This document shows, piece after piece, positions 25,458-33,144 of a stretch of 64,000 nucleotides of DNA. The notes below the pieces were generated by a model that was given only the letters and a program-made list of their open reading frames with translations, had not been told where the DNA came from and searched no databases. A program made the position numbers and the translations under genes. How positions within the stretch are numbered: the first letter of the stretch is position 1; each line of letters starts with the position of its first letter. Source of the stretch: Streptomyces fodineus (lineage in GTDB: Bacteria; Actinomycetota; Actinomycetes; Streptomycetales; Streptomycetaceae); contig NZ_CP017248.1 of NCBI RefSeq assembly GCF_001735805.1, positions 5,456,001 to 5,520,000 on the forward strand. The letters are read 5' to 3'.

Positions 25458-25526
25458 TTGCTTTCCTATTCTTCAAGTAGATGCCCATCGGGGAAGCCCG
25501 GGGAAAGCCCATGGTGGACTGACGGC

Positions 25527-26207
25527 ATGACGAGCATCTTGCCCGGCCGCCTGGTCGACGCCCTCGACCGCTTCAACGCCGCCCACCCCTGGGATCACAA
25601 CGCCCACTACCACCCATGGCTGCTACGGCAGTTGCCCCGGCGGTTCGCCAGGGCGCTGGATGTGGGGTGCGGGAGCGGGGATCTGGTGCGGTTGCTGGCC
25701 GAGCGGGGGGAGTGGGTCCAGGGCGTCGACTCGGACTCGGAGATCCTTCAGCGGGCCCGGGAGCTGACCGGGCCCGCCGCCCCCGTCGGCTACAGCCTCG
25801 GCGCAGCCCCGCAGGAGATCCCCGCCGGCCCGTACGACGTCATCAGCTGTGTCGCCGTACTCCACCATCTGCCCTTCGCCGAGGCTCTGGACCGGTTCAA
25901 GAAGGAGCTGGCTCCCGGCGGGACCCTGGTCGTCGTCGGGTGTGCGCGGGCCGCGAGTCCCGTCGATCACGCGCTCGGGCTGGTTGCCATACCGCTCAAC
26001 GCGTTGACGGGGTGGGTGAAGAACCGTGGGCGGGCCGGCTCGCCCCGGCCCGTTTCCATGACCGCGCGGACCCGTGAACCCGAGCTGTCCTTCGAGGAGA
26101 TCGGGAGGCAGGCGCGCCGGCTGCTTCCCGGCGTCCGGCTCAGGCGTCGGCTCTTCTGGCGGTACACCCTGGTCTGGCGCGCCCCCGGAGATCCGTCGGG
26201 GCGCTGA
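25527..26207 (+). CDS. SAM-dependent methyltransferase (class I)
   Basis: A 226-residue class-I methyltransferase. Motif I is ALDVGCGSGDLVRLLAERG, followed by the acidic residue in GVDSDSEIL that binds the ribose. Motif II/III is YDVISCVAVLHHLPF and post-motif LAPGGTLVVVG is present. No domain beyond the fold indicates a substrate. The ribosome site is weak, and a four-codon ATG...TGA reading frame ends two bases before the gene region (25511-25522), so initiation may be poor or the start may differ. It lies head-to-head with the decayed regulator, whose loss may have altered its control. Confidence 0.85.
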   Translation: MTSILPGRLVDALDRFNAAHPWDHNAHYHPWLLRQLPRRFARALDVGCGSGDLVRLLAERGEWVQGVDSDSEILQRARELTGPAAPVGYSLGAAPQEIPAGPYDVISCVAVLHHLPFAEALDRFKKELAPGGTLVVVGCARAASPVDHALGLVAIPLNALTGWVKNRGRAGSPRPVSMTARTREPELSFEEIGRQARRLLPGVRLRRRLFWRYTLVWRAPGDPSGR

Positions 26208-26218
26208 GGGACCGGCGG

Positions 26219-26455
26219 TCAGCCGTTGCCGTTGATGCGCTCCAGGGCGCTCTGCGCCCCGCAGGTGGGGGCGGCGGCGAGGGCGCCGGCCGCCAGTGCC
26301 AGCGGGGAGACGGGAGTGAGGGCGGGCAGCACGGCGAGGTTCTCGACGCACCTCGCGGCATCGGCGTCGTACCCGCGGTCGTCGGCGTGGGCGGGGGCGG
26401 CCAGGGCCGCGGCGGAGGCCGTGAGGACGGCGGTGACCAGGAGCTTCTTCATCAT
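26219..26455 (-). CDS. Small secreted protein with two cysteines
   Basis: A 78-residue protein with a clear signal peptide (MMKKLLVTAVLTASAAALAAPAHA, cleavage likely after AHA). The mature part is about 54 residues with two Cys, probably one disulfide, a Pro/Ala/Leu-rich middle and the ending INGNG. The size and two-Cys layout are loosely like rodlin-type surface proteins, but I cannot support that by sequence. It begins 29 bp after the murP stop on the same strand, so it may be the last gene of the rpiR-murQ-murP operon. Confidence 0.7.
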   Translation of the reverse strand: MMKKLLVTAVLTASAAALAAPAHADDRGYDADAARCVENLAVLPALTPVSPLALAAGALAAAPTCGAQSALERINGNG

Positions 26456-26484
26456 GCCCGGGGAACGACCGGTTGGGCGGTACG

Positions 26485-27978
26485 TCACGCGGGTGCGCCC
26501 ACTCGGGGGCGGCGCGGGAAGCCGAAGGCATAGGTCGCCAGGAAGCCGACCAGGTAGCCGGTGAGGAGACCGCCGCCGTAGATCGCCGCCGCCGTCCCCG
26601 CCCCCCTGTTCCCCGTGAGCAGAGGGAAGAGAGCCCAGCCCGACGGGCCGATCGCCGTCGCGCCCACCTTGGTGCCGAGCATCGCGAAGAAGCCGATGAA
26701 CGCCCCGCCCGCCGCCCCGCCCGCGCAGGCGGTCAGGAACGGGCGGCCCAACGGCAGGGACACCCCGTAGATCAACGGCTCGCCCACCCCCAGCAGGCCT
26801 GCCGGGAGGGCTGACCTGATCGTCGTACGCAGCGATGTGTCGTGGCGCAGCCGGACGTACACCGCGAGCGCCGCGCCCACCTGGCCCGCGCCCGCCATGG
26901 CCAGCAGCGGGAGCAGGACCGTGTACCCCTGCTGCTCGATGAGCGTGGTGTGGATGGGGATGAGGGCCTGGTGCAGGCCCAGCAGGACCAGGGGGAGGAA
27001 GAGGCCCCCGAGGACCAGTCCGGCGACGGCTCCGGCGGTCGCGAGGAGCCAGTTCGCCGCGGTGCCGATCGCCGTCGCCACCGCTCCGGCCGCGTACATC
27101 AGGCCGTACAGCGTCACCAGGCCGGAGACGAGGACCGTGACGGTGGGGGTGAGGAGGACGTCCAGTGCGCCCGGGACCCGGCCCCGGACCCACTTCTCCA
27201 CCCGGGTCGCCAGCAGGGCCGCCGCCAGCGCGCCCAGCACCCCGCCCTGGCCGGGCGCGAGGTGCGTCCCGAACGCCGTCACCCTTGCCACACCCGGGTA
27301 TACGACGACGGCCGCCACCGCCCCGCCCAGCACCGGCGTGCCGCCGAACTCCCGTGCCGTGTTGAAGCCGACGAAGACCGCGATCAGCGCCAGGAAGGCG
27401 GAGGCGATCGCGGACAGCGCGGGGGCCAGGCCGGGCAGCCAACCGGTGTTCAGCAGCAGGCCGTTGAGTCCGGACAGGATGCCGCAGCCGATCAGGGCGG
27501 GGATCAGCGGGACGAAGACGTTCGCGATACGGCGCAGGGTGGTCTTGAGGGCCTTGCCCTCCGCCGGCCGGGCGTCCCCTTCCGCCGGCCGGGCGTCCCC
27601 TTCCGCCGGCCTGGCGTCTCCTTCCGCCGGCCGGATCTCCCCTTCCGGCAACCGGGCGGCGGCTTCCGGCAACCGGGCGCCCGTTTCCGCCAACCAGCCG
27701 CCGGGAGGCTGGAGTTGACCGGCGTCCGCCACCCGCGCCTCCACCTCCGCCGTGACCTCGTCGACGATCCCCGGACCGAGCACGATCTGCCGGGTGGTCC
27801 CGTCGGACACCACCCCGAGCACCCCGGGCAGGGCCCGCAGCCCTGCCTCGTCCGCCGCCGCCGGATCGGCGAGGGCCAGCCGGAGGCGGGTCATGCAGTG
27901 GGCCACGGCGGTGACGTTGGCCGGGCCGCCGACCAGGGTGAGGAGGGCGGTCGCGGTGGAGGCGGGGTCGTTGCGCAC
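26485..27978 (-). CDS. murP: PTS permease EIIBC, probable MurNAc/GlcNAc-type
   Basis: A 497-residue membrane protein with an N-terminal EIIB domain. The phosphorylation site is Cys28 in VAHCMTRLRL. A hydrophilic linker with tandem repeats follows (about residues 95-145), then an EIIC domain of about ten membrane helices (FVPLIPALIGCGILSG, GLHQALIPIH, GEPLIYGV). It imports and phosphorylates a sugar using EIIA from another locus. The immediate upstream partner murQ makes MurNAc the likely substrate. I chose GTG 27978, 16 bp after the murQ stop. No EIIA domain is fused, as in E. coli MurP. Confidence 0.82.
   Translation of the reverse strand: MRNDPASTATALLTLVGGPANVTAVAHCMTRLRLALADPAAADEAGLRALPGVLGVVSDGTTRQIVLGPGIVDEVTAEVEARVADAGQLQPPGGWLAETGARLPEAAARLPEGEIRPAEGDARPAEGDARPAEGDARPAEGKALKTTLRRIANVFVPLIPALIGCGILSGLNGLLLNTGWLPGLAPALSAIASAFLALIAVFVGFNTAREFGGTPVLGGAVAAVVVYPGVARVTAFGTHLAPGQGGVLGALAAALLATRVEKWVRGRVPGALDVLLTPTVTVLVSGLVTLYGLMYAAGAVATAIGTAANWLLATAGAVAGLVLGGLFLPLVLLGLHQALIPIHTTLIEQQGYTVLLPLLAMAGAGQVGAALAVYVRLRHDTSLRTTIRSALPAGLLGVGEPLIYGVSLPLGRPFLTACAGGAAGGAFIGFFAMLGTKVGATAIGPSGWALFPLLTGNRGAGTAAAIYGGGLLTGYLVGFLATYAFGFPRRPRVGAPA
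27559..27702. repeat. 21-bp tandem repeat array in murP
   Basis: Four nearly identical 21-bp units (TTCCGCCGGCCGGGCGTCCCC) are followed by about three degenerate ones (TTCCGGCAACCGGGCGGCG and related). On the coding strand they encode RPAEGDA heptads. Length in multiples of 21 keeps the reading frame. Confidence 0.85.
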
Positions 27979-27994
27979 GCCCCGAGCGTGCGGG

Positions 27995-28918
27995 TCAGCG
28001 GGCCGCGTGCGCCAGCGCGGCACGCAGATGGCCGCCGGAGTCCTCCAGAAGGCGGGCGGCCGTCGGGCCGTCGACATCGGCGAGCAGCACCAGGATCGCG
28101 TTCTTCACCTCGCCGCCGCACTCGCTGAGGGCCCGCTCGATCTCGTCGTCGCCCGCCCCGGTGGCCAGCGCGACGATACGGCGCGAGCGGGCCCGGAGCT
28201 TGTCGTTGGAGGCGCGGACGTCGACCATCAGGTTCCCGTAGGTCTTTCCGAGCCGGATCATCGTGATGGTCGAGAGCATGTTGAGGACCAGCTTCTGGGC
28301 CGTACCGGCCTTCAGCCGCGTGGACCCGGTGATCAGCTCGGGGCCGACGACGACCTCGATGCCGTGCTCGGCGGCGGCCGCGAGCGCGCTGTGCTCGTTG
28401 CAGGCCAGGCCGACGGTCAGGGCGCCCAGGGCGCGGGCGTGCTCGACGGCGCCGATCGCGTAGGGGGTGCGGCCGGAGGCGGAGATGCCGACCACGGTGT
28501 CCTCCGGGGTGAGCTTCAGCGCGTCCAGGTCCTGGCGGGCCAGCTCCCCGGAGTCCTCCGCGCCCTCGACGGAGCTCGCCATCGCCTCGGGCCCGCCCGC
28601 GATCAGGCCGACGACCTGCGCGGGATCGGTGTTGAAGGTGGGCGGGCACTCGGAGGCGTCCAGGACGCCGAGCCGGCCCGCGGTGCCCGCGCCGGCGTAG
28701 ACCAGCCGGCCGCCGTGGCCCATGCGCTCGGCGACGGCGTCGATGGCGGCGGCGATCCGGGGAAGCTGGGCGGCGACGGCCGCCGGGACTCCGGCGTCCT
28801 CGGCGTTCATCAGGCGGGCGATGTCGAGGGTGGGCAGACGGTCGATGTCGGCGAGCTCGGGCCGGAAGGCTTCGGTGGTCAGGGAAGCCAGCTGGCTGCG
28901 CAGATCAGGGGAGGTCAT
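27995..28918 (-). CDS. murQ: N-acetylmuramic acid 6-phosphate etherase
   Basis: A 307-residue SIS-domain enzyme that removes the lactyl ether from MurNAc-6-P, giving GlcNAc-6-P and D-lactate. The signature GAGTAGRLGVLDASECPPTF is present, GISASGRTPY forms the sugar-phosphate loop, and KAGTAQKLVLNMLST is conserved. The full length matches the family. Its product is the NagA substrate, so this locus feeds the nagA/DasR pathway about 23 kb away. It follows the RpiR-type regulator by 62 bp on the same strand and precedes murP by 16 bp. Confidence 0.95.
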   Translation of the reverse strand: MTSPDLRSQLASLTTEAFRPELADIDRLPTLDIARLMNAEDAGVPAAVAAQLPRIAAAIDAVAERMGHGGRLVYAGAGTAGRLGVLDASECPPTFNTDPAQVVGLIAGGPEAMASSVEGAEDSGELARQDLDALKLTPEDTVVGISASGRTPYAIGAVEHARALGALTVGLACNEHSALAAAAEHGIEVVVGPELITGSTRLKAGTAQKLVLNMLSTITMIRLGKTYGNLMVDVRASNDKLRARSRRIVALATGAGDDEIERALSECGGEVKNAILVLLADVDGPTAARLLEDSGGHLRAALAHAAR

Positions 28919-28980
28919 GGGGGGCGGCTCTCTCAGGTCTGGGTGCGGCGTGCGTCCTGCTTACTCACCCGGGGTGTCAC

Positions 28981-29886
28981 TCACCTGGGGCTGGTGCGAT
29001 GCCGATGAGCCAGCGCCTCGTACGACGCGGCCAGCGCGGGCGCCGCCGTCTCGTACGTACGCTGGGCCACTCCCACGAACAAACAGTCCACCACGAGCAG
29101 TTGACTCGTCCGCGAGGACATCGCGGCCGGGCGCAGCTCGCTCTCCCGTGAGGTGGACGTGGTCAGTACGTGGTCGGCGTACTGGGTGACCGGCGAGTCC
29201 GGCCGGCCGGTGATGGCCACGGTCGTGGCCCCGCGCTCGAAGGCGACCCGCAGCGGCTCGATGACGTCCCCCGTCGAACCGGAGTGGGTGATGGCGATCG
29301 CCACGTCGCCCGCACGGAGCTGCACCGCGTTGGTCACCGCGAGGTGCGGATCGCTGTGGGCGTGGGCTATGAGGCCTATGCGCAGCAGCTTCTGGGTGAG
29401 GTCCTGGGCGACGAGCCCGGACGCCCCGATGCCGTACACATCGGTGCGCCGGGCGGCGGCCAGCGCGCCCACGGCGGCGCCGAGCTGGACGGTGTCGAGT
29501 CCGGCGGCCGTGTCGGCGAGGGTCTGCTGCTCCTCGTAGGCGAGCTTGGCGACGACGTCGGCGATGGGGTCGTCCACCGCGATGTCGGTCGTGATGGCGG
29601 GCGCGCGCCCGGACTGCTGCTGTGCGGCGAGCCCGGCGAGGGCGAGCCGCAGGTCGCGGTAGCCGGGGTAGCCGAGGAGCCGGGCGGTGCGCACGACCGT
29701 GGCCTCGCTGGTGCCGGTGAGTTCGGCGAGGCCGGTGACCGTGAGGGCGGCGCAGCCGGCCGGGTCGCTCGCGACGGCCTCCGCGACGCGGTGCATGGAC
29801 CGGGTCATGGACGGTGCGAGGGTGCGCACCTTGGCGGCGAGGGAACCGCCCGCACTGCCGAAAATTTCCTTCAGGTCCTGGGTCAC
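28981..29886 (-). CDS. RpiR-family regulator (HTH + SIS), MurR-like
   Basis: A 301-residue protein from GTG 29886. Residues about 1-80 form the RpiR helix-turn-helix (VTGLAELTGTSEATVVRTARLLGYPGYRDLR). Residues about 120-260 form a SIS sugar-phosphate-binding domain (VYGIGASGLVAQDL, AITHSGSTGDVIEPL, AITGRPDSPV). It is expected to bind MurNAc-6-P or GlcNAc-6-P and control the murQ-murP genes just downstream. No ribosome site is evident. The GTG lies within a few bases of an A/T-rich stretch, so a leaderless transcript is possible. Two GAAA/TTTC palindromes flank the start. Confidence 0.88.
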   Translation of the reverse strand: MTQDLKEIFGSAGGSLAAKVRTLAPSMTRSMHRVAEAVASDPAGCAALTVTGLAELTGTSEATVVRTARLLGYPGYRDLRLALAGLAAQQQSGRAPAITTDIAVDDPIADVVAKLAYEEQQTLADTAAGLDTVQLGAAVGALAAARRTDVYGIGASGLVAQDLTQKLLRIGLIAHAHSDPHLAVTNAVQLRAGDVAIAITHSGSTGDVIEPLRVAFERGATTVAITGRPDSPVTQYADHVLTTSTSRESELRPAAMSSRTSQLLVVDCLFVGVAQRTYETAAPALAASYEALAHRHRTSPR

Positions 29887-29903
29887 AGATGAAAGATATT
29901 TTC
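29860..29903. promoter_or_regulatory. Possible RpiR operator pair
   Basis: Two short palindromes share GAAA/TTTC arms: GAAAATTTC (29860-29868) and GAAAGATATTTTC (29891-29903). Their centres are 33 bp apart, about three helical turns. The region is unusually A/T-rich and covers the start of the rpiR gene and the divergent promoter. Confidence 0.4.
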
Positions 29904-29942
29904 GGTTCGTTGCGGCGGTCAAGAGTGCGCACAATGGGTGCC

Positions 29943-30326
29943 ATGGAACCCCTCAGTCCCCTTGAGCAGGCCTTGCATGCCGCCCGGGCCCTGGTGCTCG
30001 CCGATCTGGTCGCGGGCGAGGTCGCGGAGGCGGACGTGGTCTCGCTGGTCGAGGACTCGGTCGCGGAGCGGCGCTGGTGGGTCGAGCAGTGGCCGGACGG
30101 CATGGCCTTCGTCGCCGGGCTCATCGCCCAGGACGTCCAGGACGCGCTGCTGGACCGGTACGGCCGCTGGCCGCTGTGCCCGGTGTGCGGCTCCGGCGAC
30201 CCGCACGCGCTGGACGTGGAGCCCGAGCTGGGCCCCGACCCGCACTGGGTGTGCCACAAGGCCGGCGTGAAGGTCGCGGCGGTGGGTTCGCTCGGCTCGG
30301 CGACGGGCGGAATGACCTCGTCGTGA
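29943..30326 (+). CDS. Conserved hypothetical protein with CPVCG motif
   Basis: A 127-residue protein. The N-terminal half is helical and acidic (LEQALHAARALVLADLVAGEVAEADVVSLVED). The C-terminal half holds CPVCGSGDPH and a later WVCHKAG, a likely zinc knuckle. A start at ATG 29943 after GGGTGCC is preferred to ATG 29934. It overlaps the next gene (DUF4031) by GTGA, so the two form a coupled pair. It is conserved at this place in streptomycetes by my recollection; no function is known. Confidence 0.7.
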   Translation: MEPLSPLEQALHAARALVLADLVAGEVAEADVVSLVEDSVAERRWWVEQWPDGMAFVAGLIAQDVQDALLDRYGRWPLCPVCGSGDPHALDVEPELGPDPHWVCHKAGVKVAAVGSLGSATGGMTSS

Positions 30327-30628
30327 CGCTGTACATCGACCCGCCCGCCTGGCCCGGACACGGCCGTATGTGGTCGCACCTGGTCAGCGATGTGTCGTAC
30401 GACGAACTCCACGCGTTCGCCGAGCGGCTGGGCGTGCCGCGGCGCGCCTTCGAGCGCGACCACTACGACCTTCCGGCGCACCGGTACGCGGACGCGGTGG
30501 CCGCGGGCGCGGTGCAGACGTCCAGCCGTGAAGTGGTACGGCTGCTCAGGGAGTCGGGGCTGCGCAGACCCAAGGGACGTGCCCGGCAGGGCGGTTCACC
30601 GGGGATCGCTCAGCGGCGCAGTTCGTAG
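30323..30628 (+). CDS. DUF4031 protein
   Basis: A 101-residue protein starting at GTG inside the preceding stop (GTGA). The family signature is clear: MTLYIDPPAWPGHGRMWSHLVSDVSYDELHAFA, then VPRRAFERDHYDLP. The conserved His/Asp/Tyr residues suggest an enzyme or metal-binding small domain, but no activity is established. Its 3' end overlaps the convergent GNAT gene by 19 bp. Confidence 0.88.
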   Translation: MTLYIDPPAWPGHGRMWSHLVSDVSYDELHAFAERLGVPRRAFERDHYDLPAHRYADAVAAGAVQTSSREVVRLLRESGLRRPKGRARQGGSPGIAQRRSS

Positions 30629-31677
30629 GTCACGAGGTTCTCGTCCGCGCTGACCTGCTGGAAGCCGGCGCGCGAGACCACGGCCCGGGACGCGGTGTTG
30701 TCCAGGTCGATCTTCGCGAGCAGCGTCGTCACGTCGTCGCGGGCCAGCGCCCACCGCGACAGCGCGCGCAGGGCCTCGGTGGCGTACCCCTGACCGCGGG
30801 CGGTCTCGGCGAGGTCGTAGCCGATCTCCACGCAGCCGTCCTCGTCCGGGACGCCGTGGAAGCCCATGGCGCCGAGGGCGCGGCCGTCCTGCGTGCGGAG
30901 AAGGACGAAGACGCCGAACTCGGGCCGGTGCACCCCCGCCTCGTAGGCCTTGAGCAGCAGACCGGCGGCTCCCCGGGTGCCCTCGTACGGCCCGCCCTCG
31001 ACCCAGTCGAAGCCGCCCTCGCCGCCGAGGCGCAGATCGTGGGCGGCGGCCGGGCGCAGGCCGGTGAGGGTGAGGCGCTCGGCCGGGATGACGAGGTTGT
31101 TGCGCCAGCGCCACTCGGTGACCGGGGCACGGCCGGGCAGCTCGCCGCGGCCGGTGGCCCACAGCAGGGTCGGCCACGGGGCGGGGCCGGGCTGGACGTG
31201 CGGGAAGAGGCAGGCCAGGAGGGAGGTGACGAGCTCGGCGGGCGGCTCGTACGGGAGCCCCAGCCCCTCGGCCATGTCGTGGGTGTGCAGCAGCACCTCG
31301 GCGATGCCCATCGCCGCGAAGCCCTCGGCGTCGGCGCTGCGGAAGGGGTAGGGATGGAAGGCGCGGACGCCGGGCGCGGCCGTACGGACGGCGGCGGCCA
31401 GCAGGGCGCCGGTCGTCTCGATGACGTGCAGCAGGCCCGCGTTGCCGGTGCCCTCGTCGAGGGTGAGCTCGAAGGGGACGTAGGCGTCCTGTGCGCGTCC
31501 GGCCAGGTTGGCGGCGTAGGCGATGAGGTCGTCGGCGACATGGACCGCGGTGGCGTGGCAGTCCCACTCCAGCCGCCCGGCCCGTACGGCCGTCCAGTCC
31601 CGGTCCACCGCCGTGCGCAGCAGCGCCGTGCAGCCTGCCACGGCCTCGATCAGGTCATCCCCGTTTATCGGTCGCAT
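30610..31677 (-). CDS. Maleylpyruvate-isomerase-like domain fused to GNAT acetyltransferase
   Basis: A 355-residue two-domain protein. Residues about 1-200 follow the MDMPI/DinB-like four-helix pattern (WDCHATAVHVADDLIAYAANLAG, GIAEVLLHTHDMAEGLG), with His residues able to hold a metal. Residues about 210-355 are a GNAT N-acetyltransferase of the ribosomal-protein type, with the acetyl-CoA loop ARGQGYATEAL and IDLDNTASRAV. I chose ATG 31677 with AGGGTTCGCCGC before it. Acceptor and physiological role are unknown. Such fusions suggest transfer of an acyl group to a thiol- or metal-dependent partner substrate, but this is speculation. Confidence 0.82.
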   Translation of the reverse strand: MRPINGDDLIEAVAGCTALLRTAVDRDWTAVRAGRLEWDCHATAVHVADDLIAYAANLAGRAQDAYVPFELTLDEGTGNAGLLHVIETTGALLAAAVRTAAPGVRAFHPYPFRSADAEGFAAMGIAEVLLHTHDMAEGLGLPYEPPAELVTSLLACLFPHVQPGPAPWPTLLWATGRGELPGRAPVTEWRWRNNLVIPAERLTLTGLRPAAAHDLRLGGEGGFDWVEGGPYEGTRGAAGLLLKAYEAGVHRPEFGVFVLLRTQDGRALGAMGFHGVPDEDGCVEIGYDLAETARGQGYATEALRALSRWALARDDVTTLLAKIDLDNTASRAVVSRAGFQQVSADENLVTYELRR

Positions 31678-31705
31678 GCGGCGAACCCTAAGGGGCCCCT
31701 TTCCC

Positions 31706-32353
31706 TCAGGTCGACAGCATTTCCAGCTCACCGGAGAGGTTGTAGCGGGCGGTGGCCTCCCAGTGCTCCTGCCCGTACGGGGTGCGGAACAGGGTCGGCA
31801 GGTCCAGGAGTTGGCGCAGGACGGCCGAACGGCCCGCCCGGAAGGCGTCGTTGGGGACGAAGTGGTACTCCGCGCGCACCTCGGCGGTGTAGGCGGCGTA
31901 CGCCGACGGGGGCGCGGCCAGGATCGCGAGGTCCGCGTCGCACAGCACCTGGCCGTCGCGGTCGTCGCCGGCCGGGTCGTGCGTGACGGTGAGCCGGACC
32001 AGGCGGGCCACCTCGGCGGTCTTGCCCGGCGAGACCCCGGCCTCGGGGAGCGCGCGTTCGGCGAGGCGGGCGGAGCGCTCCTCGTTCGTCGACCGCTCGG
32101 GCAGATAGACGGCGTCGTGGAACCAGGCGGCCAGACGGACGACGTCCGGGTCGTCCGCGTGCTCCTCGAGTACGTCGATGTGGTCGAGGACCGCCGCCAG
32201 GTGCTCGACGGTGTGGTACCGGCGCTGCGGCTCCTGCCAGCGGCGCAGCAGGGCGTCGGCGTACCGGTACGGGTCCGGGGCGCAGGAGTCGTCGTCCCGT
32301 GCCGCGAGCAGGGCGCGCAGCCAGCGGGAACGCAGATCGTCGAGATCGGCCAT
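31706..32353 (-). CDS. HD-domain metal-dependent phosphohydrolase
   Basis: A 215-residue HD-superfamily protein. The metal ligands are visible in order: His in RRYHTVEHL, the HD pair in AAWFHDAVY, and the later Asp in LCDADLAIL. The layout resembles predicted nucleotidases/phosphohydrolases of the YpgQ type rather than RelA/SpoT, since there is no synthetase domain. ATG 32353 is chosen over an earlier one because the homologous pattern begins there. It is separated by 28 bp from the GNAT fusion on the same strand and is divergent from the next gene by 47 bp. Confidence 0.85.
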   Translation of the reverse strand: MADLDDLRSRWLRALLAARDDDSCAPDPYRYADALLRRWQEPQRRYHTVEHLAAVLDHIDVLEEHADDPDVVRLAAWFHDAVYLPERSTNEERSARLAERALPEAGVSPGKTAEVARLVRLTVTHDPAGDDRDGQVLCDADLAILAAPPSAYAAYTAEVRAEYHFVPNDAFRAGRSAVLRQLLDLPTLFRTPYGQEHWEATARYNLSGELEMLST

Positions 32354-32400
32354 GCCGTCATTCTCCCGCTGTGCGACTCGGTGCACCTAGCGTGGCCCCC

Positions 32401-33072
32401 ATGACTGACGTTCAGGAAGCACGCGACCCCGAACTGCCCGGCCGACTGCTCGCCGTCGAGCGGGACGCGCTGATACCGCTGCTGCGGTCGCGGCCGGACG
32501 CGGACTTCGCGCTGCCGACCGCCGCGTGTCCCGGGTGGTCGGTGCGGGATGTGCTGGCGCACTGTTCGGCCGCGTTGATGCGGGTGGTGGAGAGCCGGTT
32601 CGAGAGGGGCGTGTTCTCGCCCGAGTCCAACGACCGGGACATCGCCGAGCGGGCCGCGTGGCCGAACGCGCGGGTCGTGGACGAGCTGGAGCGCGGGATG
32701 ACCGAGGCCGGCCCGGTGATCGCCGAGGCGGGCGGGGTGCTCGACATGGTCGCGCTCGGGGAGTGGGTGCACGCCGGTGACGTACGGGAGGTCCTCGGCG
32801 CGCCGGGGGCGTACGCGGGGGCCGGGCTGCCGGACGCGCTGACGCTGCTGGTGCGGGTCACCCGTGAGAAGGAGCACCTGCCGCTGCACGCCGACCTCGA
32901 CGACGTGGACGAGCCGCTGCGGCTCGGGGCGGCGGCGGCCCCGGCGGGCCCGCCCGCGCGGTACATCGGCGACGCGCCCACGCTCGTACGGCTGTACGCG
33001 GGACGGCCGGTGAGCGGCGGCGGGTACGAGCTGGCCGGCGCGCGGGAGGGGGAACTCAACATCTTCGGGTGA
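32401..33072 (+). CDS. Mycothiol-dependent maleylpyruvate isomerase-like (TIGR03083) protein
   Basis: A 223-residue single-domain protein of the MDMPI/DinB-like superfamily. Cues are PGWSVRDVLAHCSAALMRVVE with a conserved His, and a second His in LGEWVHAGDVREVLG. Family members in actinobacteria use mycothiol or a metal ion. A TAGCGT hexamer seven bases upstream of the ATG and no ribosome site suggest a leaderless transcript starting at or near A of the ATG. The same fold occurs in the N-terminal half of the GNAT fusion, 720 bp away, so the two may be related by duplication. Confidence 0.8.
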   Translation: MTDVQEARDPELPGRLLAVERDALIPLLRSRPDADFALPTAACPGWSVRDVLAHCSAALMRVVESRFERGVFSPESNDRDIAERAAWPNARVVDELERGMTEAGPVIAEAGGVLDMVALGEWVHAGDVREVLGAPGAYAGAGLPDALTLLVRVTREKEHLPLHADLDDVDEPLRLGAAAAPAGPPARYIGDAPTLVRLYAGRPVSGGGYELAGAREGELNIFG

Positions 33073-33102
33073 AGGGCGCTCCGGTACAGGCGTAGTCTTG
33101 GA

Positions 33103-33118
33103 ATTGGACTAGACCTGT
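33103..33118. promoter_or_regulatory. dre-like DasR site upstream of cutC
   Basis: ATTGGACTAGACCTGT matches the dre consensus ACTGGTCTAGACCACT at 13 of 16 positions, including the central CTAGACC. It lies 27 bp before the cutC start, where a repressor would block the promoter or the early transcript. Confidence 0.55.
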
Positions 33119-33144
33119 AGTGGCCGACGGACGAATGGGGTGCC

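Noticed and set aside
24655..25512. Longer version of the hypothetical gene starting near 25512
   Set aside because: The added N-terminus would run through the decayed winged-helix gene in another frame; ATG 25224 fits the codon bias.
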